The notes beneath the pieces were generated by a model. The model ran no database searches and was not told where the DNA came from. It saw only the letters and a program-made list of their open reading frames with translations. A program made the position numbers and the translations under genes. A DNA stretch of 64,000 nt from Trametes villosa (Eukaryota; Basidiomycota; Agaricomycetes; Polyporales; Polyporaceae): positions 1 to 64,000 of the forward strand of contig PUDQ02000016.1 in the NCBI GenBank assembly GCA_002964805.2, in the 5' to 3' direction. This document shows, piece by piece, positions 1 through 9,197 of the stretch (position 1 is its first letter; each line of letters opens with the position of its first letter).

Positions 1-59
1 GGCCTTCCCAACCGCCTGCCGCTACTAGCGACAGGCACGACGAGAGCGAGAACGCGACG

Positions 60-683
60 GGTGAGCAGGGATCCTCCCCTCTCACCCCGTCATCGCCACA
101 CGATGACACCGCGTAGGTGTCTAATCACAACCTTCGAGTGCATCCGTCATGCACTCGTCGTATACCACGACGGTATGACTGCAAATATTTGCAGTCCCCG
201 TAGGAGACGATATTATCGTCTCCTCGGGCATAACGCAACCGATCTGCGTCAAAAATTGATCGGTTCGTCCGCCATAGCTGCGGTACTAATGTACATAGCC
301 GCACCCCACGGTGCGCGCATCCATAACCCAAAAAACAAAAAACACTACCATATCATGGTAGTGTAGTGGTATGACTGCTAATATCTGCAGTCGTGTATAT
401 ATCCCACTACACTGCTGTGACCACACCGTGAGCCTACTTGGCTCACTAACTCATTGTATATATATGAGTTGCGCACGCACTATGCGCAACTCTTTGTATC
501 ATATAGTGCTATGACTGCGAATATCAGCAGTCGTTCCTTTTACTATAATATTCTATTGTAGACCCGTACAACGGGTCTAGAGGGGGAGAGTGTAACGACC
601 CTCCGTGGTCGTTACGGGTTATTGCAGGACATAGCGCTAGTTGCGCTATGTCGCGAGATGTACCTAGCGCTAGTTGCGCTAGG
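60..683. repeat. dense array of about 17 short perfect or near-perfect hairpins
   Basis: Inverted repeats with 6-10 bp arms and mostly 3-7 nt loops follow each other with little space between. Arms read directly: 60-65/81-86, 89-95/101-107, 105-110/116-121, 135-143/149-157, the 20-base perfect palindrome 177-196, 202-211/215-224, 237-244/258-265, 342-351/355-364, 361-369/404-412 (enclosing 373-378/387-392), 428-434/440-446, 448-454/464-470, 466-475/483-492, 513-518/527-532, 559-567/571-579, 592-600/607-615, 628-637/643-652 and 663-670/676-683. Arms differ from hairpin to hairpin, so this is not a tandem repeat of one sequence. The last two share the loop TAGTT and a GCGC stem base. No protein in this stretch looks real. 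It may be a structured RNA, a transposon end, or mitochondrial-type hairpin DNA inserted in the nucleus; I cannot decide. The left limit may lie outside the window. Confidence 0.8.
173..532. repeat. three dispersed copies of a 24-25 bp palindromic core
   Basis: The word TATGACTGC, a variable base, AATAT, two variable bases and GCAGTC occurs at 174-196, 369-392 and 509-532. The GACTGC/GCAGTC arms and the AATAT centre are invariant and the flanking bases vary. The copies sit inside the hairpin array with spacings of about 196 and 140 bases, so this one hairpin is reiterated while its neighbours are unique. It could be a protein-binding palindrome or a conserved stem in an RNA. No function is claimed. 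Confidence 0.75.
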
Positions 684-770
684 ATAAGATACCGCGTAGA
701 TATCATGTATTAGATAGACGCGTACGACGTGCGGGTATTCGGAGCCCGCGCGTCTGGTGAGGGCAGCCTT

Positions 771-2201
771 CTACAACTGCCCCACCATCTCCCGAGTACG
801 CCGAGCCCTAATAGAGCCCGGACCAGAGTACTTGGAGACCGCGGGCATCAGAAGTGCCCGACTCTGTGAGTTTTTACAAATGCACTCCCGACACCTTACT
901 AAACAAGAGCACACCTCCAATCGAAAGGCTGCTCTCCCGGCCCCGTTACCAGGAACATGGGCGGACACAGCGTATGTATCGTCCGAGATGCCGACAGCTA
1001 TGCCGCCCGCGTCGAAGGACGACGCAGAGCGAACAATCCCCATGGAAGTCGTAGATGGGCTGAGTGTGAGCGGAACAATGGTAGGACCTGCTGGTACAGC
1101 TGTATCATACAAACACGACACTGTGTTGCCGCTACGCCGCGGCTGGACTCTGCTCAAGCTGCTGTCGCCAGAATCGGGGGAGTCATTGTCCATAGAGCCA
1201 TCTGCAAGTCCACAAGCACCAGTAGCAGCGCCGTCGTGAGTCGCAATAAAGTTCCCATCGAAGACACCCAGCGTGTCCATTAATGGAGTGGAGGACACGG
1301 AGGACGAGCCCGCCTGGACTCCAGACGTCACACGAGGGATCTTCGAGTCGGAGAAACCGTGCTCAGGTGGGGTGTCGCCATAGGTTCCTTGCCAGAATAC
1401 CATGTCGCCATCGAAAGCTGTGGTCGACTGGGGAGAGAGGGAGGCAGCGAGGTGTTCCTGTAGAATGAAAACATCGGTCAGAGCCAGATGCGGTCAACAA
1501 ATTGGACACAATTTTTGATCGCGTGAACTCACCTCTACGGGAAAGAGACTCTCTGCGGAGGAATAGGCCATTAAGTTGTACTCGAGGATGCTGTCCTCGT
1601 ACCCAAGCTCCTTATCTGCGTCGCCTAAGTTCGTAATGATTTCGGGTTCGAGGATGTGACTAAACTCCGCGCTGATCTCCACAAAAAGCCACACACTTGT
1701 GGAGTCCAGAACCGAGCCCCGGCTGTTTGGACGGCGTTCTAGGGCGAGTCGCAAAACTCGATCATGGTTTGGCTTTTCAGGATCAGAATGGAGGTGAAAG
1801 TCGGTAGTGTCAGTGAGCGCGAGAGATTTGTTGAGCCTCCGAACATGGCTGATGACACTGGATTCAGTAACCGCAGGATGGCATGCCTGTGGGTTGTTTA
1901 GCAAGCGGGGAGTGACACCGAGAGACAGGTGGGAAGCGGGGTTGGTGACGGATACATAAAACTTGAAGTGCGTAGAACGATTCCGGCGCACTTGGTTGAA
2001 GATAGATGTTAGGGCCGTGCGGGCTTTAAGTCCGGAACCGGTCGGAGTTGACAGCTCCGAAGCGTGGGAAAGCGGAGCTCCGAACTCCGAAGGCACGGGA
2101 AAGCGGACCTGGGCTTCGGAGGTTGGACTTGTTGGACGTAGCGGAGCGGAGGTCCGAACGGAGGCCCACACAAGTGAGGACTTCAGCGAAGCTATTAGCA
2201 A
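771..2201 (-). CDS. unassigned two-exon ORF group, possible gene or gene remnant
   Basis: Two open minus-strand stretches (2201-1533 and 1457-771) are joined in phase by a good GT-AG intron (1458-1532, donor GTGAGT). The joined frame stays open for more than 400 codons. The first part looks protein-like (mixed polar and aromatic residues with a SVWLFVEISAEF segment); the second is Ser/Thr/Gly-rich with a Cys-rich patch near its end. I recognise no family. There is no convincing ATG: the frame runs back into the CGGAG-rich repeat tract, which may have replaced the 5' end. It could be a decayed accessory gene, or the 3' part of a gene that includes the ORFs at 2681-3554. Confidence 0.3.
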
Positions 2202-2760
2202 CGCCAGAGACCCTTGCCACTTGTCCTCAGATTTCGGAGGTGGACAGGTCCGATGTCCGGAGGTCCGACGCCGGAATGTCGGACTTACCAGACTAGGAAG
2301 GTCGGAGCTACTGGACGACGAGCGGAGGAAGCGGAACAGATGTATTGGGAAGGAAGCGGAACAGATGTATTGGGAAGGAAGTAGAGCGAGTGTGTGGATG
2401 AAGGGGTAAACGAGTCAACGAGATATCTGAACTGAGTAGCTACAACATACCAGCTACGTATATATAGACTACGAGCTAATTGTTATGCCACAACAATAAG
2501 AGCAGACTAATAAGGAAGGTCAAAGCGGAATAGGGTCGGAAGTCGGGGAAGACAATAAGGCTATTGTTCTAATCGGAATTGAAGCGGAAAAGCGGAGTAA
2601 GTAAGTCCGAAACATCGGACAAGTGGAGTTGAAGTCCGATAAGTGCGGAGTAAGCGGAGTTAAGTCCGATAAGAGCGGACTTAGCGGACCAAAAGCGGAG
2701 TAAATGCGGAGTAAAAGCGGACCAAAGCGGAGTTGAGTCCGCAGGTGTCAGAGGTCGCAC
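2040..2760. repeat. GCGGA/TCCG-rich degenerate repeat tract with a 25-bp tandem duplication
   Basis: Short words such as GCGGAG, GCGGAC, AAGTCCG and TCCGAA recur every 8-20 bases from about 2040 to 2300 and again from 2580 to 2750, often as near-palindromic pairs (TCCGATAAGAGCGGA-like). Inside it, a 25-base unit is duplicated head to tail at 2327-2351 and 2352-2376. The tract separates two unassigned minus-strand ORF groups. It resembles satellite-like accessory DNA rather than a gene. Confidence 0.6.
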
Positions 2761-3554
2761 GGGGCGTAACAATAGATATCCTTAACCGGATGGACTGGAG
2801 GCCGGGAGAGGACAGGTGTGGATGTGTCAGGGTGATCTCCAGCGTGGTTCGTGCCCACTTGTGCACAACCTGTAAAGGAGATACTGTGAAGCCGAGTTCA
2901 CCGAGGTTTCTGACACTGCAAGGCGCGAGGGCGAAGGTGATGTCATCCGCGCCATTGAGCAAGGCCCAGAGATCGAGGTCGGGCAGAAACTGCATCTTCG
3001 ATTTTTGAGGATCCGATTTCTGGAGCCGGGCCTGGAAAGAGAGCTCGGCCACCTCCGGCTTGACGTGCTCCAGGAGCTGTGTGAGCGCCGCCGGAGTCAA
3101 GTATACGGTCACGGTGTGGAGAAGCCCGACACCACAATGCAAGTAGCAGGTGCGACAAGGTTTGAGTGGATCATAGTTGCCGATGAGGGATCCCCGCCCA
3201 AGGCTGCCCCAAGTGGAGGTTGACGGTGGGAGAGGCAGCGCTACGAGGTTCCCTAGGGGGTCCTTGCATTGTAGAAGGGCGAGCCTATCCAACAGGTCAC
3301 GGCCCTGTAAACATTAATTGCTGGCACGGACGAATGTACCCTCCACCGGGCCACTCGAGGATGGGTGGGAACTTTTGTGACAGCTCCCCAAGATTGAAAC
3401 AGAGCAACTGCAAGCAGACACCTTGAGGAGTGAAGACGCAGTTCAAGGGCGGGACATCCTTGATTCCTTTGAGGCGGAGCCGCGATGAGAACTGAATAGG
3501 AGGGGCTTCCATGTCATCTGATGAACTCTGAACCTGGAAGGCTGTAAGCCGCAC
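2681..3554 (-). CDS. unassigned minus-strand ORFs, possible exons of one gene
   Basis: Two open frames, 3554-3297 and 3292-2681, are separated by a short stretch with an acceptor-like sequence (rc of about 3309-3314 ending in ACAG). I could not find a donor in matching phase, so the join is unproven. The downstream frame contains an aliphatic, protein-like segment around DLDLWALLNGADD, then runs into the GCGGA repeat tract and loses character. The family is not recognised. The upstream frame begins beside the composite repeat at 3542. It may belong with the ORFs at 771-2201 as one transposon-associated or decayed gene. Confidence 0.25.
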
Positions 3555-3711
3555 AAAGAGAGGTCTTCAGTCTGTGAGAGAACGACTATGATTGCATAGT
3601 ACTGTACCTGTAAGCCGCACAAAGAGAGGCTACAAGTACTAGTAAGTAACATGTAAGAAACACATAGGTAATGAGGGACTTACTCTTCAGTCTGTGAGAG
3701 AACGACTGAAG
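3542..3711. repeat. composite structured repeat, copy A
   Basis: The order is: a 22-base word (CTGTAAGCCGCACAAAGAGA plus GG) at 3542-3563; a 20-odd-base word TTCAGTCTGTGAGAGAACGA plus CT at 3566-3587; a roughly 20-base linker ending TGTAC; the first word again, exactly, at 3608-3629; a spacer of about 55 bases; and the second word again at 3686-3707. The last copy is completed into an 8-bp hairpin (CTTCAGTC 3685-3692 with GACTGAAG 3704-3711). The same order and spacing recur in copy B at 4198 with different words. A GTCCTCC/GGAGGAC inverted pair and a direct repeat of GCTGACTGAGCGA (about 3799 and 3820) follow. Function unknown. Confidence 0.7.
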
Positions 3712-4197
3712 AGCAGAGGCCTGCAGAGTCCTCCTTATATACTACTGAGGGAGGACGATGAATAAGCATAGAGCAGAAATCATATGACCGTCCAGAGGAT
3801 GCTGACTGAGCGAGGAGGTACGCTGACTGAGCGAAGGTAGGACGAGAGAGGCTGATGGATCAAGCGCACTACAGTGGGCACACCGAGGACGGCCACAAAC
3901 CCAGGTGGACGTGCGTGTGCATGGTTTCTGTACATCTCGTATGTGCTAGCCGCTCTGTTCACGGTCCCCATCAGCGTGCCGCGAGTCCGGTCAAGGTACC
4001 ACCCTGGAGAACTTGAAGGAGACCCTCGCTCTCAATCATGCTGCCATGCAACGGCTCGATTAATGAACTACCCGTTCCCGCTCATGTACTCAGATGTATT
4101 GCCATATTCCCGATACCGCTGTAGTATTACCCTAGGCTAGTAGGACCACAAACATATGTAAAAGGCCTGGCATACTACCTCATACTACTGTCAGAAT

Positions 4198-4396
4198 CTG
4201 TAGAAGAGATCCTCAGCAGTCTGTATGGCAGACTGACTAAGATGTATTAACTGTACCTGTAGAAGAGATCTACACTAGCATGTGAGTAATAGGAAGGTAC
4301 AGTAAGCAAAGGAAAGACATACCCTCAGCAGTCTGTATGGCAGACTGACTGAGGGGGAGAGAGAGAGAGAGGATGCCAGCACTCTGCGTGCTGGCA
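4198..4396. repeat. composite structured repeat, copy B, followed by a 9-bp hairpin
   Basis: The word CTGTAGAAGAGATC occurs at 4198-4211 and again at 4257-4270. The word CTCAGCAGTCTGTATGGCAG plus ACTGACT occurs at 4212 and about 4324. The last is completed into a long hairpin: CCCTCAG (4322-4328) plus CAGTCTG (4329-4335), loop TATGG, CAGACTG (4341-4347), a one-base bulge, CTGAGGG (4349-4355). The linker before the second first-word also ends TGTAC, as in copy A. A (GA)n run follows, then a perfect hairpin TGCCAGCAC/GTGCTGGCA (4374-4382/4388-4396, loop TCTGC). This lies immediately upstream of the truncated velvet gene. Confidence 0.7.
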
Positions 4397-4437
4397 GTGG
4401 CTGTGCTCGCCTTATCTACCAAGTCCGGATATAGTAG

Positions 4438-5394
4438 GTGCGCTATCTACGGGCGCTTATCCGGCGCTCACTACATTCCAACACACTCCCGGGTGTTGAA
4501 TCTTTCGCCGTGACGGGAGGCTTTCCGAGCCACGGGGCTCAACCACATGTTGCCAATATCCAACGTGGTGACCCAGATATCGTCGCCTGGATTGGACCCT
4601 TCCCGATCCGCGAGAGCGCGCTGTGCAGCGAGATGCTCGCCGGCGAGACGTTCATGCAGGCGGATACGGTAGACTACAACGGCAAGCAGGAGGCCATGTT
4701 CATTTTCTCCGTGAGTATTGCAGCTCGACTCCTGGCGTGTCGTGTTCGATCTGACGGATAACTCAGGACATCGCCGTCAGGGCCGAAGGCACGTTCATCC
4801 TGCGCTACCGCATGATGAACCTGACGTCCCAGATTGGTTCTCCCCCGCCACACCGCATTCTCGCCAAATGCTTCGGCGGCCCCTTCAGGGTGTACTCCAC
4901 TAAAGAGTTCCCGGGACTGCCCCCTTCGACCGCGCTCACAAAGGTTAGTCTCTCTACTACACGCGAGGCACACGAGCCTCGTCTGGGACAGCCCTCTGGA
5001 TATCAACGTTAGCAGTGCTCTCCCGTAATCCATACAGCACCTCTCTCGGTACCACATCCGCGTCAACCTGCGCGAAAGCGAGCGCAAGCGCCGCACAAAG
5101 TCTGAGATGGAGGCAGACGAGGCAGCACTCGCGTCGAGCCGCGCCCTCGTCCCCAGGGAGCCCCTAGCTGCTTCTCCCGCTTTCGTCGCGGGACCGCCGT
5201 CCGCGGCGGGGGCAGAGCAGTACTCGCCCACCATGTCCATCGGGTCCTCGAACTGGTCCGAGCCCTATACCGGGCCCTCGGCTTGGCCTCAGACGCGGTC
5301 GGGAGGCGCGCGTAGGCCCCAGACCCAACGCGGGCGCGGCTTCCGCCTGCGGGGCAGATCAGACGAGGATGGGAGCAGCGAAGGGTGTCGTTGA
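4438..5394 (+). pseudogene. velvet-domain regulator, N-terminal half missing
   Basis: Exons 4438(?)-4710, 4767-4943 and 5038-5394 join in phase 0 with good GT-AG introns. They encode the C-terminal half of a velvet domain: DPDIVAWIGPFPIRES, then FSDIAVRAEGTFILRYR, then CFGGPFRVYSTKEFPGL, then HLSRYHIRVNLRESERKRR, followed by a low-complexity tail rich in Ala, Pro, Gly and Arg. Velvet proteins (VeA/VelB/VosA type) are NF-kB-fold DNA-binding regulators that couple development to secondary metabolism. The N-terminal strands of the fold and a start ATG are not found upstream. The frame instead abuts the composite repeat B and its hairpin, suggesting that the 5' end was lost or lies in an exon I could not identify. 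The distinctive C-terminal motifs make the family call solid; whether it is functional is doubtful. Confidence 0.75.
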
Positions 5395-6529
5395 ATTGTT
5401 CACAGTCATGCCGTCATACCCCCGGCTCGACGTGTGCCGTCCTCCAACACCCCGGATCAGGGTGCATCGTCCTCCGAAGCCCCGGACGGTGTCCGCCCCG
5501 CATTGAGCGCAGCTCGTGTATGCTTGTCTTTCTTGTACACACTCGTCCCGACCCGTTCCCAGACCCTTGCTCGTTTTTGCCGTTCGCATACATTTTTCGC
5601 GGTGCGTGTGTCTGTGTATGTACCGTGGTGTTCCCGGCGCCTCACTGGGCAGGATGCATTGCTCAGATCTGTCGTGTTCGTGTCCTCGTTGCATTTCCGG
5701 TCGCATGCTGTATACTCGTAGCCCATCGGGCCTGTACATATATCACCTTGTCCTGCGCACCCAGCCTGCCATCTCACGGGTGATGCCCGATGCAGATCTT
5801 GATCGTTTTCACGGGCGCTTAGAGACGGAACCGGGAACTCTACTCAACGCTATGCCATTTGCTGCTGGCATCACACTAGCTCTCCTTGGACAACTAAGTC
5901 TTCCATAGGGGCACTCGGACATCAGTTCAAAACCCTACACAATTCTAGCTCCCCGTCCCGACACAAGCTTCGCGGCCCCCCATCCGTACTGTGCCTTTAC
6001 CAAGATGGCTCATTGTCGCTACTCATCAGCAAGAAGCACAGGGGACAGCCAGAGCGATTTGAACGTACGTACAATCTAAAAGGAAGTCGCTGGCATATGA
6101 CCTTACGTTTTTGGATTCACAGACGGGTAGCACGCAGAGCAGATGTGCCAGTGAGCGGCATGAGTCTGTATCGCGGCTCGCCTCGAACATGCCGTTACAT
6201 CTTCTATGTCCTTGAATTTGTACACCTTGAAGCACACCGGGCCCTTGATCACCAGGGCGAGCTGATCTCACACGCTTCGTCATATGGAACTCCTGGAGGG
6301 CAAGGTTCACGTTCGAGGGTTGGGCGCAGAACGTAAAGCGCACTACGTATCTACAAGTGCCGACAACCGGTACCTCTCGGCTTACGGGATATAACGGGCG
6401 ATTGCCGGGAATGCCATGGCGTTTCTCATGAAGCTCGTTTAAGAGAAACCCTGAAAATGGGTGGGTAAGCTCGATATCGTCCGTTAGTTCTCTTGCAGCC
6501 TCTCTGTCGTTGAGGACTACTGGCACGCC
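5395..6529. other. intergenic stretch, no gene supported
   Basis: Many overlapping short frames occur on both strands, but none has an ATG plus protein-like composition or intron support. A minus-strand frame (6526-6026) opens with GTG rather than ATG and is not recognised. This is probably the velvet 3' UTR and the promoter of the first P450. Confidence 0.5.
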
Positions 6530-8607
6530 ATGGCTCTCCTAGAGCCTAGCTCCAGCGTCCCGTCACTCGCAGCTTCCTTTGCTCTCTGTATCGCACTTGT
6601 CTTCCTCGCAGGATCAGCCCTAGGATGGAGAACACGCTCTCGAGGCCTTCTGCTGCCTCCTGGTCCAATACCTCTCCCCATCATCGGCAATGTGTTTGAC
6701 TTTCCCAAGGACAAGGCTTGGATCGGCTTCCGCGAGATGAGCCGGAAGCACGGTGAGTGGCAGAACTGTATCACTTCTCTGACAGAGCATCGAAACTAAG
6801 AACTCTACTCTAGGCGAGATCGTACACCTTAATGTACTTGGACAATCCGTGGTTGTGCTCGGGTCTGCCAGCGTTGTAATCGAGTACCTCGAGAAGCGGT
6901 CGAGGAACTCAGCCGATAGGGCGCTGAGCCCCGTATTCGACCTGTGTGTATCTTGTGCATTCTCTACCGATTACCGTGACGCTGACCGCGGCTCAGATCT
7001 GGGCAGCTATTCAACTTTACCATCCTGCGCTACGGGCAGTGGTGGAGGCGACACCGCCGCGCATTCTGGCAACAATTCCACCCGGGCGCTGTGGCGAAGT
7101 ACAACCGAATTCAACTCACCCACACACACCGATTCCTAGGGCGGCTTCTCCAATCCCCTTCGAGAGCAACCGACCACGTCGGATTGTGGGTGTCTGACTC
7201 GATCGACATATCCCCGGTCCGTCTGCGTACGACTAACCTTCATTCCTTCAGCTCTCTGTCAGGCATTCTCCTAGAGGTCGCATATGGCATCAAAGTTGCC
7301 GACGAGCATGACGAGAACCTAGCATCGGTCCACATGCTCGGGACAGCAATTGACCAAGCCAGTCCCGGCCACTTCGCCGTGGAATCATTCCCGCTTTGCG
7401 TTATCTCCCAGAATGCCGGGTACCCGGGGCCGGATTCCAGAGGATATTTGCTCGATGCAAGGCTGCAGCCCAGCACTTGGCGACTGTACCATTCAATGCA
7501 GTCAAGGAAGCCATTGTGAGCACCCACTTCATTCTGGGTCGAATCTTGGGATTGATGTATCACTGTACAGGCAAATGGAGAGGCCCGCGAATGCATTGCT
7601 TCGACGATGCTCGCGCAAGCGGACGAGGACGAGGAGATCTTGAGAGATGTATGCGTTGTTTCTATTCAAGGCTAGTCCAGTTTGAACGCATACCTCCTGC
7701 TCGCTGATAGCATCTCTACCGCAGGGGGAGTGGACACGGTATGTCGGTTCAGATTCTCTGCCACCTCACGGGACTCACGGTTCACGACAATCCGTAGGGC
7801 CGTACCGCGCTGAACGCATTCTTCGTAGCCATGTCACTCTTTCCTGAGGTTCAAAGGAAGGCTCAGGCGGAGCTCGAGGCCGTCGTCAGCCATCATCGCC
7901 TTCCAGAGTACAGCGACGGACCCGCTCTGGTATATATTCACACCCTTCTCAAGGAGCTTCTACGTTGGCACATGGTCGCTCCTCTGGGTGTCCAGCACTA
8001 CACTATCGAGGATGACGAATTTCGCGGCTACTTCATTCCCGCTGGCACCATGCTCGTCCCGAATGTCTGGTGCGTATTGGACGCGACTGACCACTCACCG
8101 AGTCGCTCATGTTTGCTCGCAGGGACATCATGCACGACCCGGAAGCGTACGAGAGCCCCAACGAATTTCGGCCGGAGCGCTTCATACGTGATGGAAAACT
8201 AGACTCAACCGTGCGCGACCCGAACGCGTTCGTCTTCGGATTTGGCAGAAGGCGAGTGACGGTGCCCCCTTCCCTCGCAATCCCCTGGTTGCTGACGCGC
8301 TGCGCTGCGCGGTCAGGGTCTGCCCGGGGCGGTACTTCGCGCACGCGTCGCTGCTGGTTCACGTCGCATCCGTGCTGCACGTCTTTGACATCGGCCCGCC
8401 GCTTGATGGCGCGGGCCAGCCCATCAGGATCAAACACGAACAGGGTCCAGGCCTCCTCTCGTACGTACGACTCTGATCCTGTGGCCGGAATATCAGGTTG
8501 ACTTTGTTTGCAGGAGTCCCGAAGACTGTCGGCGGTGCACGATCAAACCCCGCTCTGCATCGGCGGAGGAGCTTATCATGCTTGCGCAATCTAAACTTTC
8601 TGCCTAA
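6530..8607 (+). pseudogene. cytochrome P450, tandem copy 1, 1-base frameshift
   Basis: Ten exons match the intact neighbour one for one: 6530-6752, 6814-6943, 6997-7185, 7252-7515, 7571-7670, 7725-7738, 7798-8069, 8123-8251, 8317-8460 and 8514-8607. Visible features are an N-terminal membrane anchor, the proline hinge LLPPGPIPLPIIGN, the ExxR helix (KELLRW), PERF, and the haem loop FGFGRRVCPGRYFAH across the exon 8-9 junction. Exon 4 carries a 1-base deletion near 7388, between HFAVE and IIPALRYLPE, which throws the rest out of frame. Two introns use GC donors (7671 and 8252) where copy 2 has GT, and the WFPG-type motif is altered to CRVPG. Together these suggest decay, although a base-calling error at one position cannot be excluded. 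The substrate is unknown. Confidence 0.85.
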
Positions 8608-9197
8608 GGATGGGAGTTCTTCGTGAGTTATCTAGGATCTTTCCATGGCGCCGTACTCGTGCCCCTTAGTGGGCGATACAATGCCTGATTAGTAGGACGC
8701 AGAAGGGCGAAAGGTACGGTAGGGCGTGTAGGATCTTCTATGTGAAATCATTTGTGCTCGCATATCGTTCATGATTGATTGCCACCCATACCCTGCGGTG
8801 GATATCTCCCCGGACGACCGTCAGCACGGGCGGTTTGACTCCCAGGCCCCTCGAGTCATAATTGACGTGCACCTGCCTCGGCAGAGAGGGTATGAACACT
8901 TGGCATTCTATTCCACGCCACCAGAGCTGCGAACTGCCAACAGCTGACGACGGGGAGAAGCTCGGGGTAGCTTCGCTATTGAGCTGGTACGTGTGGCTGG
9001 TTATCAACATGCGAACTCCCTAACCGTGATTAGCTATGAAGATGTACCAGCAGTACGTTATTCCTCCATGCATGTTCATCAACTGTCAGTTTCGCGATAC
9101 TGAGGCACGTTGGTGACAGTTACATAACGCTGAGCTGCTCATATACTCCGTTCTGATGCTTTCGCAGGTATCGTACCTCTACGTTGCTTGAGCTACC
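8608..9197. other. intergenic region between tandem P450 copies
   Basis: No coding signal is seen. It separates the copy 1 stop from the copy 2 ATG by 590 bases and should contain the copy 2 promoter. No clear TATA box was identified. Confidence 0.5.

Noticed and set aside
60..683. CRISPR array
   Set aside because: Hairpin arms differ from unit to unit, there is no constant direct repeat with unique spacers, and the organism is a fungus.
5385..5908. Several 90-130 codon frames after the velvet gene
   Set aside because: They overlap in several frames with Cys/Arg/Ser-rich random composition and have no ATG or splice support.
6026..6526. Minus-strand 166-codon ORF upstream of P450 copy 1
   Set aside because: It opens with GTG, not ATG, matches no family I know, and has no clear splice context. 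Left as intergenic.
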